The notes below the pieces were generated by a model. The model was given only the letters and a program-made list of their open reading frames with translations, was not told where the DNA came from and did not search any database. Both the position numbers and the translations under genes were made by a program. A stretch of DNA of 23,844 nucleotides from Bacteroidales bacterium. GTDB lineage: Bacteria; Bacteroidota; Bacteroidia; Bacteroidales; Muribaculaceae. Below are positions 1-8,622 of this stretch, one piece after another. The stretch covers positions 1 through 23,844 of the forward strand of contig CAAEIL010000150.1 of the NCBI GenBank assembly GCA_900755985.1. The letters run 5' to 3'. How positions within the stretch are numbered: position 1 is the first letter of the stretch; every line of letters begins with the position of its first letter.

Positions 1-18
1 CAGGGATAGGACCCGGTT

Positions 19-80
19 AGTCAACCATTCTCAGACAAAGAGTCAACCCTACTAAGTAAAACCACCAAACCGAGTCAACC
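19..80. repeat. three AGTCAACC direct repeats upstream of tig
   Basis: The octamer AGTCAACC occurs at 19-26, 41-48 and 73-80, all in the same orientation, with start-to-start spacings of 22 and 32 bp (close to two and three helical turns). The array lies 53 bp upstream of the -33 element of the tig promoter. Phased short repeats at this position can be a multimeric regulator site, but no factor is identified and chance recurrence of an 8-mer cannot be excluded. Confidence 0.4.
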
Positions 81-132
81 TATTTCAGGAACGGACAGTC
101 TTTGGTGCGCTTACTCGTAGTTTAGTAAGCTA

Positions 133-164
133 TTTGCGCATGTCGAAAAAAAATTGTACTTTTG
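133..164 (+). promoter_or_regulatory. Bacteroidetes-type promoter of tig
   Basis: A -33 element TTTG at 133-136 is separated by 20 nt from a -7 element TACTTTTG at 157-164. Both match the primary sigma consensus of Bacteroidetes (TTTG and TAnnTTTG). Transcription would begin around 170, giving a leader of about 110 nt before the ATG at 281. Confidence 0.75.
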
Positions 165-280
165 CACCCGCTGAACAAAGCCCCGACATGAAATGTTGTC
201 TTTAGCGGTGGCGATTGTCTCCATTACTACCTTACAATCAGAATAATAATATAAACTCATATAAAACACCACAGACCGTT

Positions 281-1663
281 ATGAACGTAACGCTTGAAAA
301 AACATCAGACATCGAAGGCAAAATTCTTGTGAATGTCACCGAAGCCGACTACGCCGACAAAGTCACTGCCGAACTCAAAAAAATAGGTAAGACTCACCGC
401 ATCCCCGGGTTCCGCGAAGGTCATGTTCCCATGGCTCAGCTTAAACGTATGTTTGGCAAACAGGCCAAAAGCGAGGTCCTGAACAACGAAGTATACTCAG
501 CTGTCATCAAATATCTCCAGGAAAACAAAGTTAACATCCTTGGCGAACCACTGCCCGCTAACGTCAAAGAAATCAATCTTGATGACAAAGATTACACATT
601 TGAATATGAAGTCGGTCTTGCTCCACAAATCAATGTAGATATCAACAAGGACATTCATCTTGACTATTATGACATCGAAGTGTCTAAAGAAATGGTCGAA
701 GAGCAGGACAAAAGCTTCCGCCAGCGTTTCGCCGCACAAGTTCCCGGCGAAGAAGTCGAAGGCCGCGCCATTGTCAAAGGCTCGATACAGCAGCTTAACG
801 AAGACGGCAGCGTGAACGAAAATGAAGGTGCCGTTCAGGTTATCGATGGCATTGTCGCACCCTTCACTTTTGCTGACGAAGACGAAAAAGCCAAATTTAT
901 GGGAAAGAAAATCAACGATAAAGTCGTTTTCAACCCCTACGCTTCTTGCAAAGGTAACCCCGTAGAACTGGCTTCGATGCTTCATCTCGACAAAGAAATT
1001 GCAAAAGATGTAAAGTCAGACTTTGTATTCGCTATCTCCGAAATCATTGTTGCCAAAGACGCCGAACACAATCAGGAATTTTTCGACAACGTATTCGGCC
1101 GTGACAAAGTTCACAGCGAGGAAGAATATGAGAAAACCGTCAGCGAAATGATTAAAAGCCAGCTCGCCGGCAACTCGATAAGTCTCTTCAACCATGAGGC
1201 CAGCGAATATCTCGTCAAAACATACGGAGATTTCGAACTGCCTGCAACTTTTCTAAAAAAATGGCTTGTCGCTCGCAACAACGAACTCACAGCCGAAAAC
1301 ATTGACAAGGAATACGAAGATATGCTTCCTTCTCTCAAATGGCAGCTTATCAAAGAACGCGTCGCTGAAAAACTCGATGTTAAAGTTAATTCAGAAGATG
1401 TCCTTGCCTATGCAAAGAATATTGCCCGTCACCAATTCATGCAATATGGCATCACCAATATGGACGAAGAAACCATCACATCGACAGCCAAGCGCATTCT
1501 CGAAGACAAAAACTACAGCGCACAGATTGCCGATCAGGTATCAGACAACAAACTGTACGACGCCATCCGTCATGCTGTGACCATCGATACCAAACCTGTC
1601 AGCTTTGAAGATTTCAAAGCTATGGTAGCCAAAATCAACGGAAAAGAAGACGCCGCTGAATAA
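281..1663 (+). CDS. tig: trigger factor, ribosome-associated chaperone
   Basis: Trigger factor binds the ribosome near the exit tunnel and shields nascent chains in the cytoplasm. The 460-residue length suits the family. The ribosome-docking loop is visible as GFREGHVP at residues 43-50, equivalent to the GFRxGKxP signature. The central region (about 150-260) corresponds to the FKBP-like peptidyl-prolyl isomerase domain, but it is divergent and hard to match, which is usual in Bacteroidetes. The C-terminal half is long, helical and charged, as expected for the chaperone arms. An in-frame ATG exists at 215, but it would add 22 Asn-rich residues that do not look like trigger factor, so the ATG at 281 was chosen because it begins directly with MNVTLEK. 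The gene is monocistronic: a promoter lies upstream and a hairpin follows the stop. It is not followed by clpP and clpX, its common neighbours in other bacteria, but by clpB. Confidence 0.93.
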   Translation: MNVTLEKTSDIEGKILVNVTEADYADKVTAELKKIGKTHRIPGFREGHVPMAQLKRMFGKQAKSEVLNNEVYSAVIKYLQENKVNILGEPLPANVKEINLDDKDYTFEYEVGLAPQINVDINKDIHLDYYDIEVSKEMVEEQDKSFRQRFAAQVPGEEVEGRAIVKGSIQQLNEDGSVNENEGAVQVIDGIVAPFTFADEDEKAKFMGKKINDKVVFNPYASCKGNPVELASMLHLDKEIAKDVKSDFVFAISEIIVAKDAEHNQEFFDNVFGRDKVHSEEEYEKTVSEMIKSQLAGNSISLFNHEASEYLVKTYGDFELPATFLKKWLVARNNELTAENIDKEYEDMLPSLKWQLIKERVAEKLDVKVNSEDVLAYAKNIARHQFMQYGITNMDEETITSTAKRILEDKNYSAQIADQVSDNKLYDAIRHAVTIDTKPVSFEDFKAMVAKINGKEDAAE

Positions 1664-1722
1664 ATCATGACAATATGTCAGTCCTGTTGACAATACAACA
1701 GGTCAAACATATTAATTTTGCA

Positions 1723-1768
1723 AAGCCGCACAATGCAAGTGATTAGCATCTGTGCGGCTTAATTTTTA
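1723..1768 (+). terminator. rho-independent terminator after tig
   Basis: AAGCCGCACA at 1723-1732 pairs perfectly with TGTGCGGCTT at 1751-1760. The loop can extend the stem with ATGC (1733-1736) against GCAT (1746-1749). AATTTTT follows directly. It lies 60 nt past the tig stop codon. A -7-like TAATTTTG at 1713-1720 directly precedes it, so a role as structured clpB leader is an alternative. Confidence 0.7.
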
Positions 1769-1871
1769 GAACTTTTGTCGCGCACCGCAACCTTATCGGC
1801 ACATACTTTGTTAAACATATAGTTGAAGATACAACACACGAAATAAATAAAATCAGCATAACAATTCAACT

Positions 1872-4475
1872 ATGAATTTCAACAATTTTACAATCAAATC
1901 GCAGGAAGCCCTGCAAAAAGCCGTCGACATAACACGAAGCCGAGGCCAGCAGGCAATCGAACCTGTACATCTGCTGAAAGCAGTCGTCGAAGAAGGCGAC
2001 TCACTTATCAAATTCATCTTCCAAAAAATCGGTGCCAACATCACTCTGCTCAACCAGCAACTCGACAATGCCATTGCCGCCGAGCCTAAAGTTTCCGGAG
2101 GAGAACCTTATCTTAGTCGTACGTCAAACGATGTACTTCAGAAATCCATTGACATAGCCAAGAAAATGGGTGACGAATATGTAACATTGGAAGCAATGCT
2201 AATAGCCATATTCGAAATAGGCTCTCCGGCCTCGACCATTCTGAAAGACTTGGGAGTTACTCAAAAAGACCTTCAGGCAGCCATCGACGAATTGCGCAAG
2301 GGTAAAAAAGCCACCGACCAAAGTGCCGAAGACACCTACAACGCATTGTCTAAATATGCCATTAATCTGTGCGAACGTGCCCGTCAGGGTAAACTCGACC
2401 CCGTTATCGGCCGTGACGAAGAGATTCGACGCGTGCTTCAAATCCTTTCGCGACGAACCAAAAACAACCCCATGCTCATAGGCGAACCCGGTACCGGCAA
2501 AACCGCAATAGCCGAAGGACTCGCCCAGCGTATTGTGCGAGGAGATGTCCCCGAGAATCTACGCTCTAAACAGATATTCTCGCTTGACATGGGTGCACTT
2601 GTCGCCGGTGCAAAATACAAAGGCGAATTTGAAGAACGACTCAAAGCCATCGTTAACGAAGTCACCCAGAGCGACGGCGAAATAATCCTCTTCATAGACG
2701 AAATACACACCCTTGTCGGTGCCGGTAAAGGCGAAGGGGCTATGGATGCCGCAAACATTCTCAAACCCGCCCTTGCAAGAGGCGAACTTCGCTCGATAGG
2801 CGCTACAACCCTTGATGAATATCAGAAATATTTCGAAAAAGATAAAGCGCTCGAACGCCGTTTCCAAAAAGTAATGGTTAACGAACCCGACGAGGCTTCT
2901 GCCATTGCAATTCTGCGTGGCTTGAAAGAACGCTACGAGAACCACCACCATGTACGCATCCGCGACGAAGCTATTATTGCAGCCGTACAACTTTCCGAAC
3001 GCTATATCACTGACCGCTTTCTGCCGGACAAAGCCATTGACCTTGTCGACGAAGCTGCCTCTAAACTGAAACTCGAAATCGACTCAGTGCCCCAGGCTCT
3101 TGATGATATCACACGCCAAATTGCACAGAAAGAGATTGAGCGCGAGGCTATCAAACGCGAAGGAGACACTGAAAAAGTCAAGGATATCGAGAAAGAATTG
3201 GCCTCGATGCGCGAAGAACAAAAAGAATACACAGCCAAATGGAAAGCCGAAAAGACACTTATCGACCGTATACAGCAGAACAAAGTCGACATTGAACAAC
3301 TGAACTTCGAAGCAGAACGTGCCGAGCGGGAAGGCGACTATGGCCGTGTTGCTGAAATCCGTTACTCCAGTATCAAAGGCAAAGAAGACGAAAATAAGGC
3401 TATTCAGGAAGAACTCAAAGCGATGCAGGGCGAAAAAGCGCTCATCAAAGAGGAAGTCGACGCCGAAGACATCGCCGATGTTGTCAGCCGCTGGACCGGA
3501 ATTCCTGTTAACAAAATGGTTCAGAGCGAAAAAGAAAAACTTCTTCACCTCGAAGAAGAATTACATTCGCGTGTTGTCGGACAAGAAGAAGCCATCAGCG
3601 CAATCGCCGATGCCGTACGCCGTTCGCGTGCCGGTCTAAACGACCCCAAACGCCCCATCGGTTCATTTATATTCCTAGGTACTACCGGTGTAGGTAAGAC
3701 CGAACTTGCCAAGGCTCTTGCCGAATACCTCTTCGATGACGAAAATATGATGACACGTATCGACATGTCAGAATATCAGGAGAAACATTCAGTTTCGCGA
3801 CTTGTCGGCGCGCCTCCGGGATATGTAGGATATGACGAGGGTGGCCAACTCACTGAGGCCGTTCGTCGCAAACCTTATTCGGTCGTCCTTTTCGACGAAA
3901 TCGAAAAAGCACATCCCGATGTATTCAACATTCTGCTTCAGGTACTTGATGACGGAAGGCTTACCGATAACAAAGGACGCTCGGTAAACTTCAAGAATAC
4001 TATCATCATAATGACATCGAACATGGGGTCTCCTCTTATCAGAGAAAACTTCGCCAAAATTACAGACGAAATGCCCAAAGACCAAAAGTTCGAAATCATT
4101 GAAAAGACGAAAACCGATGTCCTGGAAATGCTGAAACAGACAATTCGTCCCGAATTTCTGAACCGTATAGACGAGATTATAATGTTCACGCCTCTCAACC
4201 GTCGTGAAATAGAAGAAATCGTCGGCTTGCAGATCAAGAGTGTCCAACGTATGCTTGCTGTCAACGGAGTCACCCTTGAAGTTACCCCCAAAGCTCTTAG
4301 CTTCCTTGCCGACGAAGGCTATGACCCCGAATTTGGCGCCCGTCCCGTCAAACGAGTCATACACCGTCTTGTCCTTAACCGCTTGTCAAAGGACATCCTC
4401 GCCCAGAAAGTAGACCGAGCTCATCCTATAATTATAGACGTCGACAACAATAATCAGTTGACTTTCAGCAACTGA
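1872..4475 (+). CDS. clpB: ATP-dependent disaggregase ClpB
   Basis: ClpB is a hexameric AAA+ unfoldase that pulls proteins out of aggregates together with the DnaK system in the cytoplasm. All parts of the 867-residue family layout are present. They are an N-terminal Clp-N repeat domain (about 1-145); AAA-1 with Walker A GEPGTGKT at 204-211 and Walker B ending in IDEIH near 275-279; a long coiled-coil middle domain rich in Glu, Lys and Arg (about 405-530); and AAA-2 with Walker A GTTGVGKT at 603-610 and Walker B LFDEIEKAH. A C-terminal small domain follows. The middle domain separates it from ClpA and ClpC, and there is no IGF/L-type ClpP-docking loop. The start ATG at 1872 fits the MNFNNFTIKSQEAL beginning common in the phylum. 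It sits alone between two terminators, downstream of tig, so two proteostasis genes are adjacent but probably separately transcribed. A possible but imperfect -7 element (TACTTTG, 1804-1810) lies 62 nt upstream. Confidence 0.97.
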   Translation: MNFNNFTIKSQEALQKAVDITRSRGQQAIEPVHLLKAVVEEGDSLIKFIFQKIGANITLLNQQLDNAIAAEPKVSGGEPYLSRTSNDVLQKSIDIAKKMGDEYVTLEAMLIAIFEIGSPASTILKDLGVTQKDLQAAIDELRKGKKATDQSAEDTYNALSKYAINLCERARQGKLDPVIGRDEEIRRVLQILSRRTKNNPMLIGEPGTGKTAIAEGLAQRIVRGDVPENLRSKQIFSLDMGALVAGAKYKGEFEERLKAIVNEVTQSDGEIILFIDEIHTLVGAGKGEGAMDAANILKPALARGELRSIGATTLDEYQKYFEKDKALERRFQKVMVNEPDEASAIAILRGLKERYENHHHVRIRDEAIIAAVQLSERYITDRFLPDKAIDLVDEAASKLKLEIDSVPQALDDITRQIAQKEIEREAIKREGDTEKVKDIEKELASMREEQKEYTAKWKAEKTLIDRIQQNKVDIEQLNFEAERAEREGDYGRVAEIRYSSIKGKEDENKAIQEELKAMQGEKALIKEEVDAEDIADVVSRWTGIPVNKMVQSEKEKLLHLEEELHSRVVGQEEAISAIADAVRRSRAGLNDPKRPIGSFIFLGTTGVGKTELAKALAEYLFDDENMMTRIDMSEYQEKHSVSRLVGAPPGYVGYDEGGQLTEAVRRKPYSVVLFDEIEKAHPDVFNILLQVLDDGRLTDNKGRSVNFKNTIIIMTSNMGSPLIRENFAKITDEMPKDQKFEIIEKTKTDVLEMLKQTIRPEFLNRIDEIIMFTPLNRREIEEIVGLQIKSVQRMLAVNGVTLEVTPKALSFLADEGYDPEFGARPVKRVIHRLVLNRLSKDILAQKVDRAHPIIIDVDNNNQLTFSN

Positions 4476-4495
4476 TTTAGTAATAGAAATATTTT

Positions 4496-4538
4496 AGAGG
4501 GTATGCCATAAAAGGAATCATGGCATACCCTCTTTTAA
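4496..4538. terminator. strong hairpin terminator after clpB
   Basis: AGAGGGTATGCCAT at 4496-4509 pairs perfectly over 14 bp with ATGGCATACCCTCT at 4520-4533, around a 10-nt loop, and is followed by TTTAATTTG. It lies 21 nt beyond the clpB stop and faces a minus-strand gene, so it may also stop transcripts from the other side, although the T-tract on that strand is poorer. Confidence 0.85.
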
Positions 4539-4695
4539 TTTGTATAATAGATTATCGCTAAGGCAAGAAGAACAGGTAACATTATTTTTGTCCTATTCCT
4601 TTGGCCAAACCGGTTGATAGCTCTATAATAATGATTAAGTCCAGGATTTTGCCGACACTTACAAGGAGAAGTCCGATAAAAAAGATGAAGTGGAA

Positions 4696-5043
4696 TTAGC
4701 CAAAATATCGAGCCGTTAAAGTATCAATGGCTGATTCTGACGGGGTAGGGCGACCGTCTTTAATGACAGTAAGCGATTTTACCGTGTAAAAATCGGGGAT
4801 ATGTGATACAGCATTATCCGAAGCTTCTTCCGAGTTGCTGTTTTCGGCGGCTGCTCCTATCTCGATAGTTTCATCGGCTTCGGCAAGTTCGTCAAGCAGT
4901 TCGGTTCCCCGAATCAGCTCAATTTGCCCGGTAGCCGGGTCGACGCGTATCTGAGGATTGTCATTGAATCCATTGAAATTGTCAGTAAATGACCTAACAA
5001 GCTCATTAATAGTGTTTTTGAAATCTTCGCGTGAAATATCCAT
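4696..5043 (-). CDS. acidic hypothetical protein, 115 aa
   Basis: I do not recognise this protein. It is 115 residues, strongly acidic, without a signal peptide or membrane segment. The N-terminus (residues 1-20) could form an amphipathic helix. A middle segment holds the polar phrase DPATGQIELIRG, and residues 60-85 form a Glu/Asp/Ser/Asn-rich, probably disordered stretch. The C-terminus is short and ordered-looking. The ATG at 5043 is the first available start and is preceded by A/T-rich sequence, normal for this genome. It is alone on the minus strand, convergent with clpB. The reading frame continues past its TAA stop for 37 more codons with a hydrophobic stretch (see findings). Codon use is gene-like, so I consider it real but unassigned. 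Confidence 0.6.
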   Translation of the reverse strand: MDISREDFKNTINELVRSFTDNFNGFNDNPQIRVDPATGQIELIRGTELLDELAEADETIEIGAAAENSNSEEASDNAVSHIPDFYTVKSLTVIKDGRPTPSESAIDTLTARYFG

Positions 5044-5241
5044 ATTATTATTTTAAGCAATTGATAATATCTAATAACACCAATATCATTGCAAATGTTG
5101 ATATATCGTTGTCCAAAGCAACCGCCAGAATATCACTTATAGTCCATGTGCATAGCATTCAGACCGCATCATATATGCCGCTCTTGCATCAGTAAGCCTT
5201 TTTTTGTAATGTCCTGCCCGAGAAACACTATGTGGCAGCTA

Positions 5242-5898
5242 TCATAACTGTACGGCGCACAGGCCTTCACTGAAGTGAGGGGTGTCGAGGAATTGCGGAG
5301 GTAACACGACCTTGCCGCTTTTGTCCGAGAAGCCGTATCACAGTGTTTCATCTGATTTGATACGCATTAAATTGCTATCTTTCGGCCACTTAAATAACTG
5401 TTTACGTTCTTCGTCCGTAAGCAGATGTAAGCCTTCTTGAATTAATCCCGCGTCGTTTATAATCTGTGCCATCTCCTCTGAGTCGGAAATAACATTTAAA
5501 TTTTTACCTTTAACTACGAGGAGCGCATATTCATCATGGCATACTTCCATTATGGCGAGGCCTGTTCTTACCGGACAGATACACTGACTGTTATCATATT
5601 CTTTTTTTAAGGCTGGAATAAAAACTCCATTGATAGTAATCAGTCCCAGCCATCCTACTTTTTCGGCACAGGCGTAATCTTCGTGGAAAAATGAACCTGT
5701 GAAATCATACTTGTGGGGAATAGTATCATCCAACGATTTAAATGCCTGTTCGGTGTCATAAAAACAATGAACCACTGTTCCGTCTTTGCGGATAATCTTG
5801 ACAATTTCATGCACTTTGGACTTGTTATAACTGTGGACCTCGGCTATACTGTCGCGAAAGGTCCTAAAGGCTCCACTCAGAAAAAGAAAATGCGGCAT
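5242..5898 (-). pseudogene. WG-repeat protein gene interrupted by in-frame TGA
   Basis: An open frame runs from an ATG at 5898 (186 codons; an earlier in-frame ATG at 5973 would add 25 unlikely residues) to a TGA at 5338-5340. In the same frame, directly after that TGA, come 31 codons reading YGFSDKSGKVVLPPQF, then FSEGLCAV, ending at another TGA at 5242-5244. This tail is a good match to a WG (beta-propeller-like KWG) repeat, whose consensus is roughly WGFIDKxGKxVIPPxF, a short link and FSEGLAxV. The stop therefore falls where the repeat's leading residue, often Trp or Lys, would be. The upstream 186 residues have no motif I can name. The most likely reading is a decayed gene whose last WG repeat was cut off, possibly with further frame loss downstream, because the next frame stays open to 5169. 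A still functional truncated protein, or a sequencing error, is possible. No signal peptide is evident. Confidence 0.5.
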
Positions 5899-5900
5899 TT

Positions 5901-5933
5901 TTTGAAGTGTTACGGAAAATATTCGTAATTTTA
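5901..5933 (+). promoter_or_regulatory. candidate promoter of the DUF4493/PCMD cluster
   Basis: TTTG at 5901-5904 is followed after 21 nt by TAATTTTA at 5926-5933, one base off the TAnnTTTG consensus. Transcription would begin near 5940, about 80 nt before the ATG at 6020. It overlaps the 5' end of the divergent WG-repeat remnant. Confidence 0.45.
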
Positions 5934-6019
5934 CAAAAATTTTGGCCTTGCCTTTGGGTTGTGGCCGTCTCATCGGCTGTTATTCAGACTAATAGCCTTC
6001 ACAAAGACTAATCCGACTA

Positions 6020-8569
6020 ATGAATATCAATATACATTTTGCTCAGGCGGTACATAAAACTTCACACTATGTCACAATGCTGACAATTTGCATTATGACT
6101 ATATTATTGGCCCAGTCTTGTGCATCGGAACAAAACGATTTTATTGATACCAATGGCTACATTTCGCCTTCGGTAAGTTTTGACCCCACAATGCATTACC
6201 GTAATAGCGGATTTACTATTACTATCGAGGATGACGAGATTCCTCAGAGTGAAGACATCTCGTTTACGCTGTCTACCCAAGACGGAAGATATTCTCATAC
6301 ATGGGAAAGCCTGAAAAATTTCAATGCTCAACAGACTTTTCAGACAGGTTTGTACAAACTCACTTTTGAAACTCCACGCAAACTCATCGAAAAAGGCTTC
6401 GCCAATTTCGGCGCAAAGACAGACGTCGGCATTGAAGCCGGAACGATATTGGATGTACCTGTCATACTAACACCACAAGTTGCCCGTATACAATGTCTTA
6501 TCCCCGAGCAATACAATTCGGGGTGCCATGTTTCAGGACTTATGGCACACAGCGAAGGCGGCCAATATACTTCAGTCGGAATCAATGAGACAAAGCGCGA
6601 GGGCCATTGTTATGTCATGCCTGCCGAGACACGTATGTTTGTCGAACTTACTGATGATTCGGGCTCTGAAATTATTCTGATGACAGACGCCATTATGCAA
6701 CTCGAAGCAGCCGAAGTCGCAGATGCCTCGGCCGTGATATCAGATCGAGAATTGAGTGTGAACCTTGGCGCCTCGACATGGAATACCGGTGTCGATGAAT
6801 CTTTATTCACAGCAGCTTCACCCGAACTGAAACCGGTCGGTTTTGACCCATCGGTACCTTTCGAGGCTGTTGAAGGCATCCCTCTGCAAAAAACATTTGA
6901 GGTAAAAGCCTCCGGGGCTCGACCTATTAAACATTTATACATCAACTACTCGTCTGAAAATGGCGGACAATACGACTGGACTGAAATCGACTTGATGGAT
7001 CGTCCCGGGGATAATCCTTATTTATCGGAATCATTTCTCGGGGTCGAGATTTCAAGCGACCGCCGTTCGGTAAATGTTGATTTTACGAAAACCATCGAAA
7101 ATGTTGCCACACGTAGTTCGGAGCACTCATATATTTCGCTGATTGCCGTTGATGATCGCGGTGTGTGTTCGCAACCCATGTCATTCGAAGTTATAACATC
7201 GTCGGTCGAATTCAACCTTATATCCTCATCACCGGCAGTTATAGGTGTAGACAAATCTTCCATTACACTTACAACAAGTTCGCCATTGGTCGAGACAACT
7301 GACTTCCGCATTATTACGACATTGGCCGAAAACGGCAAAAGTATCGAGTGCCCTATCACAGACATGAAATTGTCCGAAAACAACAAGCGCATAACAATTT
7401 ACTTTGATACGCCGACAGGTGCACGCGATTTTGACATCGATGTCGAATATATGGGAGTAAAACGCCTTAGTGCTAAGATAAGCCGGGATAATCCCGATTT
7501 CACTATGAGTTTTGACACTTATGCTACATCGACTTATGTACAGATCAATGCTGCAGACGATAAAATCATACGTACGGTGACTGCATTGGCTTCTTTTACC
7601 GCCAATGGCGAACGCATTACAGTCTGGGAACGCTATCCAGAAAAAGGCATTGTCGTACTTAGTGGTTTGAAACCCTCGACCGCGTATGAGATTGCAGCGC
7701 GTTTCGGAGCACTGACTGTCGCCTCGACCGCCAGAACAATTACCGAAAATGCGGCTCAGTTACCCGAGGCCGATTTTGAAGATGTAAAGACTATTATCGA
7801 TGTCAAACATCTGCCATCAGGAGGACGCTACAGCTCGACTGACCTTCAAATTGTCAACCGGCAGAACTTTACAGACATATCAGTTTCATGGCCCAAGAAA
7901 TACTGGGCATCGGTAAACGCCAAGACATTTTGCGAAAAAGCTACCAACAAAAACACCTGGTATATGCAGCCGTCAGGCGAAGTTGTCTACGAATCAGCCT
8001 CGGGGACCAAGTCCATAAAAATAAGTTCGACCGGCTGGGACCTTGCAGGCCAGTCTATCCCTGACTATATACAGTCTCCGGGGCAATACCTGCCATATAA
8101 CAACAATATTCCTACGATTAAGCATCGCTCGACCGGTCGGCTATTTCTCGGTTCATACACATTTGACCCTGCTTCAATGCAGGAACATTATACAGAAGGA
8201 TTTTCATTCGGGTCAAGACCCTCATCACTCAACGGTTTTTTCAAATATCTTCCCGATCTTGATCATCCATCTGACCGCGGCCTCGTACTTATCGAACTTT
8301 ACGGCAAAGACTCTGTCGGAAATGAAATCAAAATTGCCGATGGCCGCGGCGAGTTCCGCTTCGCTGTCGATTTTACAACTTTCAACGTACCTTTGGAATA
8401 TACAATACGCGGAGTCAAGGCCGAGCGCATTTGTGTGATGTTCGCGTCAAGTGTCACAGCCGGAGATATGGAGCAGGAAGACAAAATTGTTCCTCTTACA
8501 GCCCGTCCCGAAAAATCACTTATGACAGGGTCATCGCTATGGATTGACAATCTTTCGCTTAGTTACTGA
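6020..8569 (+). CDS. DUF4493-type lipoprotein with PCMD-like C-terminus
   Basis: This is a large (849 aa) predicted lipoprotein. A hydrophobic segment at residues 20-32 ends in the lipobox-like LAQSC with Cys34 as lipid anchor. The following ASEQND is acidic, which in Bacteroidetes favours export to the cell surface. Residues about 45-250 resemble the DUF4493 domain (starting GYISPSVSFD). Residues 270-490 look like two beta-sandwich modules, 493-578 resemble a fibronectin type III domain, and 581-849 resemble a PCMD (putative carbohydrate metabolism) domain, opening with LPEADFED and closing with SLWIDNLSLSY. The same opening and closing phrases occur in the lipoprotein gene at 10285-11859. 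The function of these domains is not established. The gene opens a five-gene run, with the next start 53 nt away. The lipobox has Ala rather than Leu at -3 and the N-terminal region is long, but no better start was found. Domain assignment is from recognition of motifs, not a profile search. Confidence 0.75.
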   Translation: MNINIHFAQAVHKTSHYVTMLTICIMTILLAQSCASEQNDFIDTNGYISPSVSFDPTMHYRNSGFTITIEDDEIPQSEDISFTLSTQDGRYSHTWESLKNFNAQQTFQTGLYKLTFETPRKLIEKGFANFGAKTDVGIEAGTILDVPVILTPQVARIQCLIPEQYNSGCHVSGLMAHSEGGQYTSVGINETKREGHCYVMPAETRMFVELTDDSGSEIILMTDAIMQLEAAEVADASAVISDRELSVNLGASTWNTGVDESLFTAASPELKPVGFDPSVPFEAVEGIPLQKTFEVKASGARPIKHLYINYSSENGGQYDWTEIDLMDRPGDNPYLSESFLGVEISSDRRSVNVDFTKTIENVATRSSEHSYISLIAVDDRGVCSQPMSFEVITSSVEFNLISSSPAVIGVDKSSITLTTSSPLVETTDFRIITTLAENGKSIECPITDMKLSENNKRITIYFDTPTGARDFDIDVEYMGVKRLSAKISRDNPDFTMSFDTYATSTYVQINAADDKIIRTVTALASFTANGERITVWERYPEKGIVVLSGLKPSTAYEIAARFGALTVASTARTITENAAQLPEADFEDVKTIIDVKHLPSGGRYSSTDLQIVNRQNFTDISVSWPKKYWASVNAKTFCEKATNKNTWYMQPSGEVVYESASGTKSIKISSTGWDLAGQSIPDYIQSPGQYLPYNNNIPTIKHRSTGRLFLGSYTFDPASMQEHYTEGFSFGSRPSSLNGFFKYLPDLDHPSDRGLVLIELYGKDSVGNEIKIADGRGEFRFAVDFTTFNVPLEYTIRGVKAERICVMFASSVTAGDMEQEDKIVPLTARPEKSLMTGSSLWIDNLSLSY

Positions 8570-8622
8570 ACCTGCATACAAACTCTCTTTATATACAAAA
8601 AGACATTATCACAAAACAATAT

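Noticed and set aside
497..985. 162-codon open frame antisense to tig
   Set aside because: It lies entirely inside the well-supported tig gene and has a Phe/Val-rich composition from reading Glu/Lys/Asp codons backwards.
3789..4364. 191-codon open frame antisense to clpB
   Set aside because: It mirrors the conserved AAA-2 region; the length results from codon bias of clpB and no domain is seen.
5169..5351. 60-codon open frame on the minus strand
   Set aside because: It overlaps the WG-repeat tail in another frame; the WG reading is far more protein-like. Its downstream part might be a frameshifted end of the same gene, but that is unproven.
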